From Candidatus Nomurabacteria bacterium (GTDB lineage: Bacteria > Patescibacteriota > Minisyncoccia > Phycocordibacterales > UBA9973), in the NCBI GenBank assembly GCA_028286705.1, contig JAQBRC010000028.1, positions 1-11,866 of the forward strand: a stretch of DNA of 11,866 nt. The letters run 5' to 3'. The position numbers and the translations under genes are program-made. Below, one piece after another: positions 5,761 to 11,866 of this stretch; the stretch's first letter is position 1, and each line of letters opens with the position of its first letter. The notes below the pieces were generated by a model. It saw only the letters and a list, made by a program, of their open reading frames with translations. It was not told the DNA's origin and ran no database searches.

Positions 5761-7041
5761 ATGATACGTCAAGAGTTAGACAAGCTAGCGTTGCCGAATG
5801 AGCCAGGCGTATATTTCTGGTTGGGGGATGAGAAGCCGGGAGGCGGAGGCTATGAAGGAAGGCAACTTGTGTATATCGGCAAGGCTACTTCGTTGCGTGA
5901 CCGTGTGCGTTCATATTTCGCTCCAGACATTATCAAGACCCGTGGAGCTCATATTGTTGATATGGTATTCAAGACGGTCACTGTTGGTCACGAAACAACC
6001 CCTACTGTATTGGAAGCATTGATTCTCGAAGCGAATCTTATCAAGAAATATAAACCCTATTACAACACCAAGGAAAAGGATGATAAGAGTTTTAACTGTG
6101 TTGTTATAACCAAGGAAGTATTTCCTCGTATTATATTGGTACGTCAGAAAGATTTGGATACGCAAAACAAAACTGTTACCCTACCGCGATTGGGATTGTT
6201 TAATACGCAGTATGACGCTGTGTTTGGTCCGTTTCCCAGCGGGCCCTCTATTCGAGAAGCGTTAAAAATCATCCGTCGCATTTTTCCTTTTCGTGACCGT
6301 GCCAGTGCACAGAAAGACAAGGAAGCATTCTATCGACAGATTGAGTTAGCTCCCGATGTTTCAAATACTGAAGCTGCATTGGAATACAAAAAGAATGTTG
6401 CTCGCATCAAGCTTATCTTTCAAGGCAAGCTGCGCCCATTAATTGCTGGGCTGAAAAAGGAAATGATTGTTGCTGCAAAGCAGGAGCATTTTGAAGAAGC
6501 GAACGTACTTAAGCAAAAAGTATTTGCTCTTGAACACATTCAGGACGTCTCGTTGATTAAGCGAGATCTTGAACGAGCTAGTGGCGAAAGCATATTTCGA
6601 TTGGAAGCGTATGATGTAGCGCACTTATCTGGCAAGCAGATGGTTGGGGTGATGACGGTGGTGGAAAATGCAGCGGCCAACAAAAACGAATATCGTAAAT
6701 TTATTATTCGTGGTTTTGATAAGGCAAATGATCCAGGCGCATTGCGAGAAATGCTGGTGCGTCGTTTGGCACATACCGAATGGCCGTATCCTGCAGCGAT
6801 AGTGGTAGATGGAAATATTATTCAGACAAATGTAGCAAGAGAAGTATTGAAGGAGCTGCAGCTGGATATTCCTGTTATTGCTGTAACCAAGGACGAGCGT
6901 CATCGACCAAAAGCCATTAACGGACCTCAGGAGATAGTAGAAAGTCAGAAGTTTGCCATTCTGCTAGCTAATAGCGAGGCACATCGTTTTGCGATTACTT
7001 TTCACAAGCAAAAAAGACAAAAGGCAATGTTGGGCAAATAA
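5761..7041 (+). CDS. uvrC: Shortened UvrABC excinuclease subunit C
   Basis: UvrC makes both incisions in nucleotide excision repair. The 426 residues hold the N-terminal GIY-YIG nuclease (GVY 16-18, YIG 38-40, Lys41, metal-ligand Glu90), a UVR/UvrB-binding helical hairpin (about 225-260), and the RNase-H-like nuclease with Asp285 (EAYDVAH), Asp350 (VVDG) and His408 (EAHRF). It stops at residue 426, where family members of about 600 residues continue into the tandem helix-hairpin-helix DNA-binding domain, which is absent. The four cysteines that hold the iron-sulfur cluster in E. coli UvrC are all replaced although flanking residues are kept (FPFRDR 175-180, FYRQIELAPDVS 190-201). A glycine-rich insertion (EKPGGGGYEG, 24-33) lengthens the GIY-YIG loop. 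Both nuclease sites look intact. The stop lies 19 bases before the next start. Confidence 0.93.
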   Translation: MIRQELDKLALPNEPGVYFWLGDEKPGGGGYEGRQLVYIGKATSLRDRVRSYFAPDIIKTRGAHIVDMVFKTVTVGHETTPTVLEALILEANLIKKYKPYYNTKEKDDKSFNCVVITKEVFPRIILVRQKDLDTQNKTVTLPRLGLFNTQYDAVFGPFPSGPSIREALKIIRRIFPFRDRASAQKDKEAFYRQIELAPDVSNTEAALEYKKNVARIKLIFQGKLRPLIAGLKKEMIVAAKQEHFEEANVLKQKVFALEHIQDVSLIKRDLERASGESIFRLEAYDVAHLSGKQMVGVMTVVENAAANKNEYRKFIIRGFDKANDPGALREMLVRRLAHTEWPYPAAIVVDGNIIQTNVAREVLKELQLDIPVIAVTKDERHRPKAINGPQEIVESQKFAILLANSEAHRFAITFHKQKRQKAMLGK

Positions 7042-7045
7042 ATTC

Positions 7046-7054
7046 TGCTATACT
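7046..7054 (+). promoter_or_regulatory. Extended -10 promoter of the ddl-like gene
   Basis: TGCTATACT ends 6 bases before ATG 7061, predicting a leaderless transcript. It sits in the 19-base spacer after uvrC, where no terminator is present, so read-through from uvrC is also possible. Confidence 0.6.
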
Positions 7055-7060
7055 ATTGTC

Positions 7061-8017
7061 ATGCAGAAAATTGGAATTCTCCGCGGGGGTGTCAGTCCCG
7101 AATATGCGCTCTCTCTAAAAACAGGAGCAAACGTACAAAAAGCATTGCATGATGCCGGACTTGAGGCTATCGACATGCTGCTTGATAAGGAAGGTGTGCT
7201 ACACGTACGCGGTATCCCAACTGATATTGAGGATGCTAAGAGCCAGGTTGATGGTGTGTGGAATGCATTGCATGGAAACTTTGGTGAAGACGGACAGGTA
7301 CAGTCTGTACTTGATCATTATGGTATTCCATATACCGGATCAAACGCTGAAGTAGCTGAGTTAGCCTTTAACAAGCAATCAGCCAAAGAACATGCTAAAG
7401 CAATTGGCCTTGCCGTTCCTCCTTCAATTTTAATAATTCCAGAGGGAGGCGAGTCTGTATCTGAGGTAACTCAAAAGATTTACAAGACTATGGCTCCACC
7501 CTGGGTGCTTAAGCCGCTTGTAGGAGGAGGGTCAGTTAACACCTTCTTTGCATTTACGCCGCTAGAACTCTCTCAGTTTGTTGATGAAAGTATTTCTCAC
7601 GCACAGCCATTTATTGCCGAGCAATATATTCAAGGCAGGGAAGCAGCGGTTGGGGTGATTGATGGATTTCGTGATCAGGAACAATACGTATTGCCAGTTG
7701 TTGAAGTGGCGTCACCATCACGAGGTACGCTGACTCATGAAAAACGTAATGGAGGAGAAGAGTATGCTCGTCTCAACGGTGGCTTTACTGTTGATGAACG
7801 CGATCTGCTTTCTCGTCTCGCCAAACAGTTGCACGTTCATTTTGGTGCAAAGGATTTCTCCCAGAGTGAATTTATTGTCGACAACAAAGGCAAGCCATGG
7901 TTTATCGAACTCGATACCCACCCACACATGACGGACAACTCGCCGTTTTTGATTGCACTTGAAGCAGTGGGAGCGAGCATGCAGGAATTTGTAAGATCGG
8001 TTGTGAAGGGCAAATAA
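7061..8017 (+). CDS. ddl: Divergent D-Ala-D-Ala-ligase-like ATP-grasp enzyme
   Basis: This 318-residue protein has the Ddl architecture. True Ddl joins two D-alanines for peptidoglycan. Seen here are the N-terminal GGVSPEYALSLKTG (9-22, with Glu14), LHGNFGEDGQ (70-79), PYTGS (90-94), ATP-grasp Lys151 in VLKP, GGGS (155-158), the EQYIQGRE strand (187-194) and the metal-site segment 268-291. Several active-site positions differ from E. coli DdlB: its Arg255 aligns with Gln268, metal ligand Asp257 with Glu270, Asn272 with Asp285, and the oxyanion-hole Gly276 with His289 (THPHMT instead of TSPGMT). The substrate may therefore not be D-Ala plus D-Ala. ATG 7061 is chosen because a -10 box ends 6 bases upstream; an in-frame start at 6989 would lie inside uvrC and add an unrelated N-terminus. 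A hairpin terminator follows. Confidence 0.8.
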   Translation: MQKIGILRGGVSPEYALSLKTGANVQKALHDAGLEAIDMLLDKEGVLHVRGIPTDIEDAKSQVDGVWNALHGNFGEDGQVQSVLDHYGIPYTGSNAEVAELAFNKQSAKEHAKAIGLAVPPSILIIPEGGESVSEVTQKIYKTMAPPWVLKPLVGGGSVNTFFAFTPLELSQFVDESISHAQPFIAEQYIQGREAAVGVIDGFRDQEQYVLPVVEVASPSRGTLTHEKRNGGEEYARLNGGFTVDERDLLSRLAKQLHVHFGAKDFSQSEFIVDNKGKPWFIELDTHPHMTDNSPFLIALEAVGASMQEFVRSVVKGK

Positions 8018-8045
8018 AAAGAGACACCTGATGGTGGCTCTTTTT
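8018..8045. terminator. Terminator of the ddl-like gene
   Basis: AAAGAG-A-CACC (8018-8028) pairs with GGTG-G-CTCTTT (8033-8043) around the TGAT loop, with one internal A-G mismatch and a T run to 8045. It starts directly after the stop codon. An ATG at 8031 lies inside the hairpin and is not a real start. Confidence 0.85.
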
Positions 8046-8048
8046 ATT

Positions 8049-8057
8049 TGCTATACT
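8049..8057 (+). promoter_or_regulatory. Extended -10 promoter of the 8064 gene
   Basis: TGCTATACT, identical to the box before the ddl-like gene, ends 6 bases before ATG 8064. It follows the preceding terminator by only a few bases, so any -35 would fall inside the hairpin. Confidence 0.6.
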
Positions 8058-8063
8058 TATTGC

Positions 8064-8591
8064 ATGGAACACAAAAATTCATCATTTGTAAAATGGTCAC
8101 TGGTTATTGGAATAGTTATTGTTATGAATCTGTTCTTCAACTACGCGATTTCGCTGGTATACAAAGCACCTAATTACCAAGATTACTATCGTCAGGAACA
8201 GGTTGTGCCAAGTATTGATACGAAGGAAGAATGTATTGCAGTTGGGGGTCAATGGAACGAACAGTTGGTTCCGAAGAGTTCAGAACCTGTAACTGTGCGG
8301 GCTGGATACTGTGATCCTAACTATACTAAGCAGCAGCAATACGAAACTGCAATGAAGGACTATAACAAGGTAGTATTTCTCGCTCTTGTTGTATTAGGTG
8401 TTATCAGCCTTGTCGGCGGAACATTGCTTGCGCACATCGTATTATCGCTCGCATTCTCGTGGGGCGGTGTACTATCTCTATTTATTGCCTCAGTACGATA
8501 CTGGTCTGATGCCAACAATATACTCAAGGTATTGATTCTGGCAGTCGCTCTAGGCAGCCTGATCTGGGTTGCTATCAAAAAGTTTGCTTAG
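8064..8591 (+). CDS. Four-helix membrane protein of unknown function, Parcubacteria-like family
   Basis: This 175-residue protein has a membrane segment at about residues 10-31, a polar loop of about 70 residues (33-102), two close segments at about 103-124 and 126-145, and a last segment at about 152-170 ending IKKFA. The loop, probably extracytoplasmic, holds only two cysteines, Cys57 (TKEECIAVGGQW) and Cys83 (GYCDPNY), which could form a disulfide. The SWGGVLSLFIASVRYWSDA segment (132-150) joins the last helices. I recall similar proteins from Parcubacteria genomes with the same GG-x-W, GYCD and RYW signatures, but no function is known to me. The start is ATG 8064; the longer in-frame start at 8031 lies in the preceding terminator hairpin. 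It has its own promoter and terminator, so it is probably a single-gene unit. Confidence 0.75.
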   Translation: MEHKNSSFVKWSLVIGIVIVMNLFFNYAISLVYKAPNYQDYYRQEQVVPSIDTKEECIAVGGQWNEQLVPKSSEPVTVRAGYCDPNYTKQQQYETAMKDYNKVVFLALVVLGVISLVGGTLLAHIVLSLAFSWGGVLSLFIASVRYWSDANNILKVLILAVALGSLIWVAIKKFA

Positions 8592-8596
8592 GCACT

Positions 8597-8627
8597 AAAA
8601 GCCTTTCATTTGCTTGAAAGGCTTTTT
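8597..8627. terminator. Terminator between the 8064 gene and leuS
   Basis: AAAAGCCTTTCA (8597-8608) pairs with TGAAAGGCTTTT (8615-8626) around a six-base loop, then more T. The in-frame TTG at 8614 upstream of leuS lies at the loop edge and is not a plausible start. Confidence 0.92.
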
Positions 8628-8646
8628 TGTGGAAAAATGCATATAT

Positions 8647-11124
8647 ATGAAGCCTAAACAAGCTCCGCTCTATAACCACCTCAAGATTGAGAAACAATGG
8701 CAGAAAACATGGCAGGACGAAAAGACCTATCATACCGACAAACCAGGCAAGAAGCCTAAAATGTATGTTCTGGATATGTTCCCATATCCCTCAGGAGCTG
8801 GATTGCACGTAGGGCATCCTCGCGGATACATTGGCAGCGATGTATATGCTCGCATGCAACGCATGAACGGATTCAATGTCTTGCATCCAATGGGCTTTGA
8901 CTCGTTTGGTTTGCCTGCTGAGCAGTATGCTATCCAGACCAAAAAGCATCCTGGACCTTTTACAGACAAACTCGTTGCACAATACAAGCAGCAGCTTTCA
9001 ATTATCGGCTTTTCATATGATTGGGATAGGGAGGTATCAACGCATCGTCCGGAATACTATAAATGGACGCAATGGATATTCTTGAAGCTCTATGATGCGT
9101 GGTATGACACGAAGAAAAATAAGGCGCGACCTATTGCTGAACTTATAGCGCAATTTGAAAAGACGGGTACCAAAGGAGTGCATGCTGTTACTGATACCGA
9201 AACAACTTTCACCGCAAAGGAATGGAAAGCGTTTTCTAAACTTGAACAGCAGGATATGCTGATGCATTTTCGCCTTGCCTTTGAAGGATTCGCAGAGGTG
9301 AACTGGTGTGAGGAATTGGGTACTGTGTTAGCCAACGATGAAATCGTTGACGGACCAGACGGACCAGTGTCAGAGCGTGGTGGGTATAAGGTGATTAAGA
9401 AAGCAATGCGTCAGTGGTTTATGCGTATCACCGCATATGCTGACCGTTTGCTCAAAGATCTTGAGCCGCTTGATTGGCCTAGCAATATCAAAGAAATTCA
9501 GAAAAACTGGATAGGGAAAAGTGAGGGTAGCGAAATCAGCTTTGAAGTTCCTGCGGTGCAGTCTTCAGTCTCAGTCTTCACTACCCGTGCAGATACGCTC
9601 TTTGGGGTTACATATATTGTTCTTGCTCCTGAATATCCATTTCTATCTGAATGGCAGAACGTTATCACCAACTGGAAGGAAGTGCAGGAATATATTAAGA
9701 GTGTTGCGCAGAAAGATGAGACAGAACGTACTAGCGCTGACAAGCCAAAGACAGGCATACAGTTGAAAGGAATAACTGCAATTAATCCTGCAAATGGAGA
9801 AGAGGTTCCCGTATGGATTGCGGACTATGTATTGGCGAATTACGGAACGGGGGCAGTTATGGGTGTACCGCAACATGACGAACGTGATCACATATTTGCA
9901 ACAACATATAAGTTGCCAATTATTGATCAACCACTGGTTGATAAGATTGCAATAACGAAGAGCGTTAATGGCACCATAGTTACCAAATACAAGATGCGTG
10001 ATGCTATCTTTGCACGCCAGCGATATTGGGGTGAGCCAATTCCGCTTCGCCATGCAGTAAATGGAATCATTACTCCCTTAAAAGAAAAGGAATTGCCACT
10101 GCAATTGCCGAACGTGAAATCATACGAACCTTCTGGCAATGGAGAATCTCCGCTTGCGGGTGTGAAGGCATGGGTAAAGGAAGGGTATGAGACAAACACT
10201 ATGCCTGGATGGGCTGCATCTTCATGGTATTTCCTACGCTATATGGATCCAGCTAATGCCAAGGCATTTGCTGGAGAAAAGAATATCGAATACTGGAAGG
10301 ATGTTGATATGTATGTCGGAGGAGCAGAGCATGCTACAGGACACCTTCTATACAGTCGTTTCTGGCATAAGTTTTTATACGATATGGGATACGTTCCAAC
10401 TAAGGAACCGTTTAAGGCCTTGCGCAATCAGGGCATGATTGGAGGAGCAGATGGCCGCAAGATGTCAAAGCGATGGGGCAATGTTATCAATCCTGATGAG
10501 GTGGTGAAGTTATACGGGGCAGACTCATTGCGATTATTTGAAATGTTTCTCGGTCCATTTGAATCACACTTGCCATGGAGCACTGAAGGCATTATCGGCT
10601 CTCGTCGTTTTATCGAACGAGTGTGGCGACTGTCTGAAAAAGTTACCGATGGGAAGTCTGACAAGTCAGCAGAGAAGTTGTTGCACAAAACTATCAAGAA
10701 AGTAACTGAAGACATTCAGAAATTTGCATTTAATACGGCAGTGTCTTCGCTGATGATCTGCTTGAATGAATTTGAAAAGTCTCAGGTTGGTGAAAAAGAT
10801 TTCTGTATGTTCTTGCAGCTACTTGCACCGTTTGCGCCGCATGTTACGGAAGAGCTATGGAAGCAGTATGACCATACTGCTTCAATCCATACTTCTACTT
10901 GGCCAAAGCATAAGCCGGCATTGCTTGTTGATGATGAGGTCACTATCGGAATACAGGTTAATGGCAAGGTGCGAGGAGAGATAACCGTTGGGATAGGCGC
11001 ATCAAAAGAGGAGATTGAGGAGGCCGCATTGGCAGTACCGCGCATTCAGGAATTTCTTAAGGGGATGGCTATTAAGAAGGTTATTGTAGTACCGGGCAGG
11101 GTTATTAACATTGTCGCCGCGTAA
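8647..11124 (+). CDS. leuS: Leucyl-tRNA synthetase
   Basis: This class I synthetase charges tRNA-Leu with leucine. The 825 residues contain HIGH (HVGH, 54-57), KMSKS as KMSKR (605-609), the CP1 editing domain (about 293-430) with TTRADT (312-317) and HDERD (410-414), QRYWGEP (458-464), WYFLRYMDP (527-535), DMYVGGAEHATGHLLYSRFW (554-573), and the C-terminal tRNA-binding region with QVNGKVRGE (770-778). The zinc-1 region has kept only Cys221 and reads NWCEELGTVLAND with VSERGG, the form I associate with Bacteroidetes LeuRS, as is the inserted helix block at about 155-210. After HDERD the CP1 C-terminal part is about 35 residues shorter than in E. coli. ATG 8647 is chosen because it gives the usual LeuRS N-terminus; in-frame TTG 8614 and GTG 8629 lie in or at the edge of the preceding terminator. 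No clear -10 box was found for this gene. Confidence 0.97.
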   Translation: MKPKQAPLYNHLKIEKQWQKTWQDEKTYHTDKPGKKPKMYVLDMFPYPSGAGLHVGHPRGYIGSDVYARMQRMNGFNVLHPMGFDSFGLPAEQYAIQTKKHPGPFTDKLVAQYKQQLSIIGFSYDWDREVSTHRPEYYKWTQWIFLKLYDAWYDTKKNKARPIAELIAQFEKTGTKGVHAVTDTETTFTAKEWKAFSKLEQQDMLMHFRLAFEGFAEVNWCEELGTVLANDEIVDGPDGPVSERGGYKVIKKAMRQWFMRITAYADRLLKDLEPLDWPSNIKEIQKNWIGKSEGSEISFEVPAVQSSVSVFTTRADTLFGVTYIVLAPEYPFLSEWQNVITNWKEVQEYIKSVAQKDETERTSADKPKTGIQLKGITAINPANGEEVPVWIADYVLANYGTGAVMGVPQHDERDHIFATTYKLPIIDQPLVDKIAITKSVNGTIVTKYKMRDAIFARQRYWGEPIPLRHAVNGIITPLKEKELPLQLPNVKSYEPSGNGESPLAGVKAWVKEGYETNTMPGWAASSWYFLRYMDPANAKAFAGEKNIEYWKDVDMYVGGAEHATGHLLYSRFWHKFLYDMGYVPTKEPFKALRNQGMIGGADGRKMSKRWGNVINPDEVVKLYGADSLRLFEMFLGPFESHLPWSTEGIIGSRRFIERVWRLSEKVTDGKSDKSAEKLLHKTIKKVTEDIQKFAFNTAVSSLMICLNEFEKSQVGEKDFCMFLQLLAPFAPHVTEELWKQYDHTASIHTSTWPKHKPALLVDDEVTIGIQVNGKVRGEITVGIGASKEEIEEAALAVPRIQEFLKGMAIKKVIVVPGRVINIVAA

Positions 11125-11128
11125 CCAC

Positions 11129-11146
11129 TTTTTTACTATTAAAAAA
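11129..11146 (+). other. AT-only inverted repeat after leuS
   Basis: TTTTTTA (11129-11135) pairs with TAAAAAA (11140-11146) around CTAT. It has no G-C pairs, so it is a poor intrinsic terminator. It may only be the AT-rich upstream part of the promoter at 11152. Confidence 0.3.
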
Positions 11147-11151
11147 TAAGG

Positions 11152-11157
11152 TATCAT
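11152..11157 (+). promoter_or_regulatory. -10 box of the 11165 gene
   Basis: TATCAT ends 7 bases before ATG 11165, the same hexamer used before the polyprenyl synthase gene. There is no TG extension. An A/T-rich stretch directly upstream could act as an UP-like element. Confidence 0.5.
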
Positions 11158-11164
11158 AGTACAT

Positions 11165-11866
11165 ATGTATCAAAACACCATTGGCAAATTCAACACGATC
11201 TCTTTTAGCATCATTACTGCACTAGCTGTACTCCTTCCGTTCTTTTTTCTTCCTGCCACGTTGGGTGGACTTGGTGCAACCAAGGCAGTTGTCTTCTACG
11301 TCGCGGTATTCCTTGCATTCTCATTCTGGTTGATTGCGCAGTTTCTTGAAGGATCGTTCAAGGTTCCAAAGCACTGGGCCTTTCTAGGGCTTGGCTTGTG
11401 GGTTGTGTTTAGTCTCATCAGCGCACTGACATCTCAGAATACCGGTGTGTCACTATGGGGGCGTGGATTTGCAGTTGATTCATTTGCAACAGTATTGGTG
11501 ATTGGCTTGTTTACATTTCTCGTTGCGTCTTTCGCCCGCGATCAGCGTCGCTTGGTGCAGCTCTTCCTTGCCGCCTTTGCTGGCTCAGTACTAACAGTAT
11601 TCCTACAGGTTGTGTTGTACCTTACTCAAAAGACTCACTTTGTTTCTACCTATCTTGCTCATGTAAGTACTCAGGGAACACTGGTTGGATCATGGGTTGA
11701 TTTTGCATACTTTGTTATCTTTACCTTCCTGTTGGCACTGTTGATGTTTGAAGTATTGATGCCAAAAGGATTCTTTAAAATCCTTTCACTTGTTGCGATC
11801 ATTCTTTCATTGACTGTGCTGGTATTTCTTAACTTCACTGCTGCATGGATTATCGCTATTGTTTCT
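11165..11866 (+). CDS. Polytopic membrane protein resembling O-antigen ligase type, partial
   Basis: The frame is open from ATG 11165 to the window edge (234 codons, no stop), so the C-terminus is missing. The visible part has about six hydrophobic segments separated by short loops, roughly at residues 13-30, 41-60, 72-92, 110-125, 135-155 and 180-235, the later part holding more than one helix. The SLWGRGFAVDSFATVLV segment after the third helix resembles the S-x-x-G-x-(G/E)...G(T/S) stretch found after the early helices of Wzy/WaaL-type O-antigen ligases and of large bacterial membrane proteins annotated as O-antigen ligase with TPR repeats. This assignment is tentative because the catalytic periplasmic loop lies outside the window. 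The start follows a TATCAT box by 7 bases, as in other genes here. Confidence 0.6.
   Translation, partial: MYQNTIGKFNTISFSIITALAVLLPFFFLPATLGGLGATKAVVFYVAVFLAFSFWLIAQFLEGSFKVPKHWAFLGLGLWVVFSLISALTSQNTGVSLWGRGFAVDSFATVLVIGLFTFLVASFARDQRRLVQLFLAAFAGSVLTVFLQVVLYLTQKTHFVSTYLAHVSTQGTLVGSWVDFAYFVIFTFLLALLMFEVLMPKGFFKILSLVAIILSLTVLVFLNFTAAWIIAIVS

Noticed and set aside
6989..7060. Longer N-terminus for the ddl-like gene starting inside uvrC.
   Set aside because: The extra 24 residues do not resemble any Ddl start, and a -10 box ends 6 bases before ATG 7061, where the conserved N-terminal strand begins.
8031..8063. Longer N-terminus for the 8064 membrane protein starting at ATG 8031.
   Set aside because: The ATG lies inside the terminator hairpin of the preceding gene, and a TATACT box lies between it and ATG 8064.
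8614..8646. TTG 8614 or GTG 8629 as leuS start.
   Set aside because: TTG 8614 is in the terminator hairpin and GTG 8629 just behind its T run; ATG 8647 gives the usual LeuRS N-terminus.
1..11866. CRISPR array, tRNA, rRNA, insertion sequence, or a multi-gene defence system.
   Set aside because: No regularly spaced direct repeats, cloverleaf with a CCA-type end, transposase-like frame or terminal inverted repeats were seen; the only defence-related genes are the hicB-hicA pair.

Overview
This window looks like a chromosomal segment from a small-genome bacterium of the Candidate Phyla Radiation (Patescibacteria, most likely Parcubacteria). That assignment is inference. It rests on very tight gene packing, compacted versions of universal proteins (UvrA, UvrC, LeuRS), a four-helix membrane protein resembling a family I recall from Parcubacteria, and start codons that mostly sit directly behind a -10 box with no Shine-Dalgarno sequence. 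No rRNA, tRNA, CRISPR array, insertion sequence or origin was seen, and no gene-free stretch exceeds 300 bases.

Layout. Positions 56-518 hold an AT-rich toxin-antitoxin pair in hicB-hicA order, closed by a hairpin that also serves the convergent DoxX-like membrane gene (547-996, minus). A short divergent promoter region separates that gene from uvrA (1054-3705), which has its own terminator. A trans-polyprenyl diphosphate synthase (3781-4770) follows, then a gene of unknown function that is split by one in-frame TAA (4790-5200 and 5264-5677). After another terminator come a shortened uvrC (5761-7041), a divergent D-Ala-D-Ala-ligase-like ATP-grasp gene (7061-8017), a small membrane protein (8064-8591), leuS (8647-11124), and the start of a polytopic membrane protein resembling the O-antigen ligase/polymerase type (11165 to the edge).

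Organisation. Most genes look like single transcription units. Extended -10 boxes (TGnTATAAT, TGnTATACT) or plain TATCAT boxes end 6-11 bases before most start codons, five compact hairpin terminators punctuate the strand, and -35 boxes are mostly absent. This predicts leaderless or nearly leaderless mRNAs and corrects several start codons; two in-frame upstream starts even lie inside terminator hairpins.

How the genes relate. UvrA and UvrC are two of the three nucleotide excision repair proteins (UvrB is not in the window), and both have lost parts usually considered important. The polyprenyl synthase, the Ddl-like enzyme and the O-antigen-ligase-like protein point loosely to envelope biogenesis. 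I did not find a clear new multi-gene defence or mobile system. The most notable observations are the promoter and start architecture, the stop-interrupted gene, the UvrC without iron-sulfur cysteines or helix-hairpin-helix domain, and the Ddl-like enzyme without its catalytic arginine.
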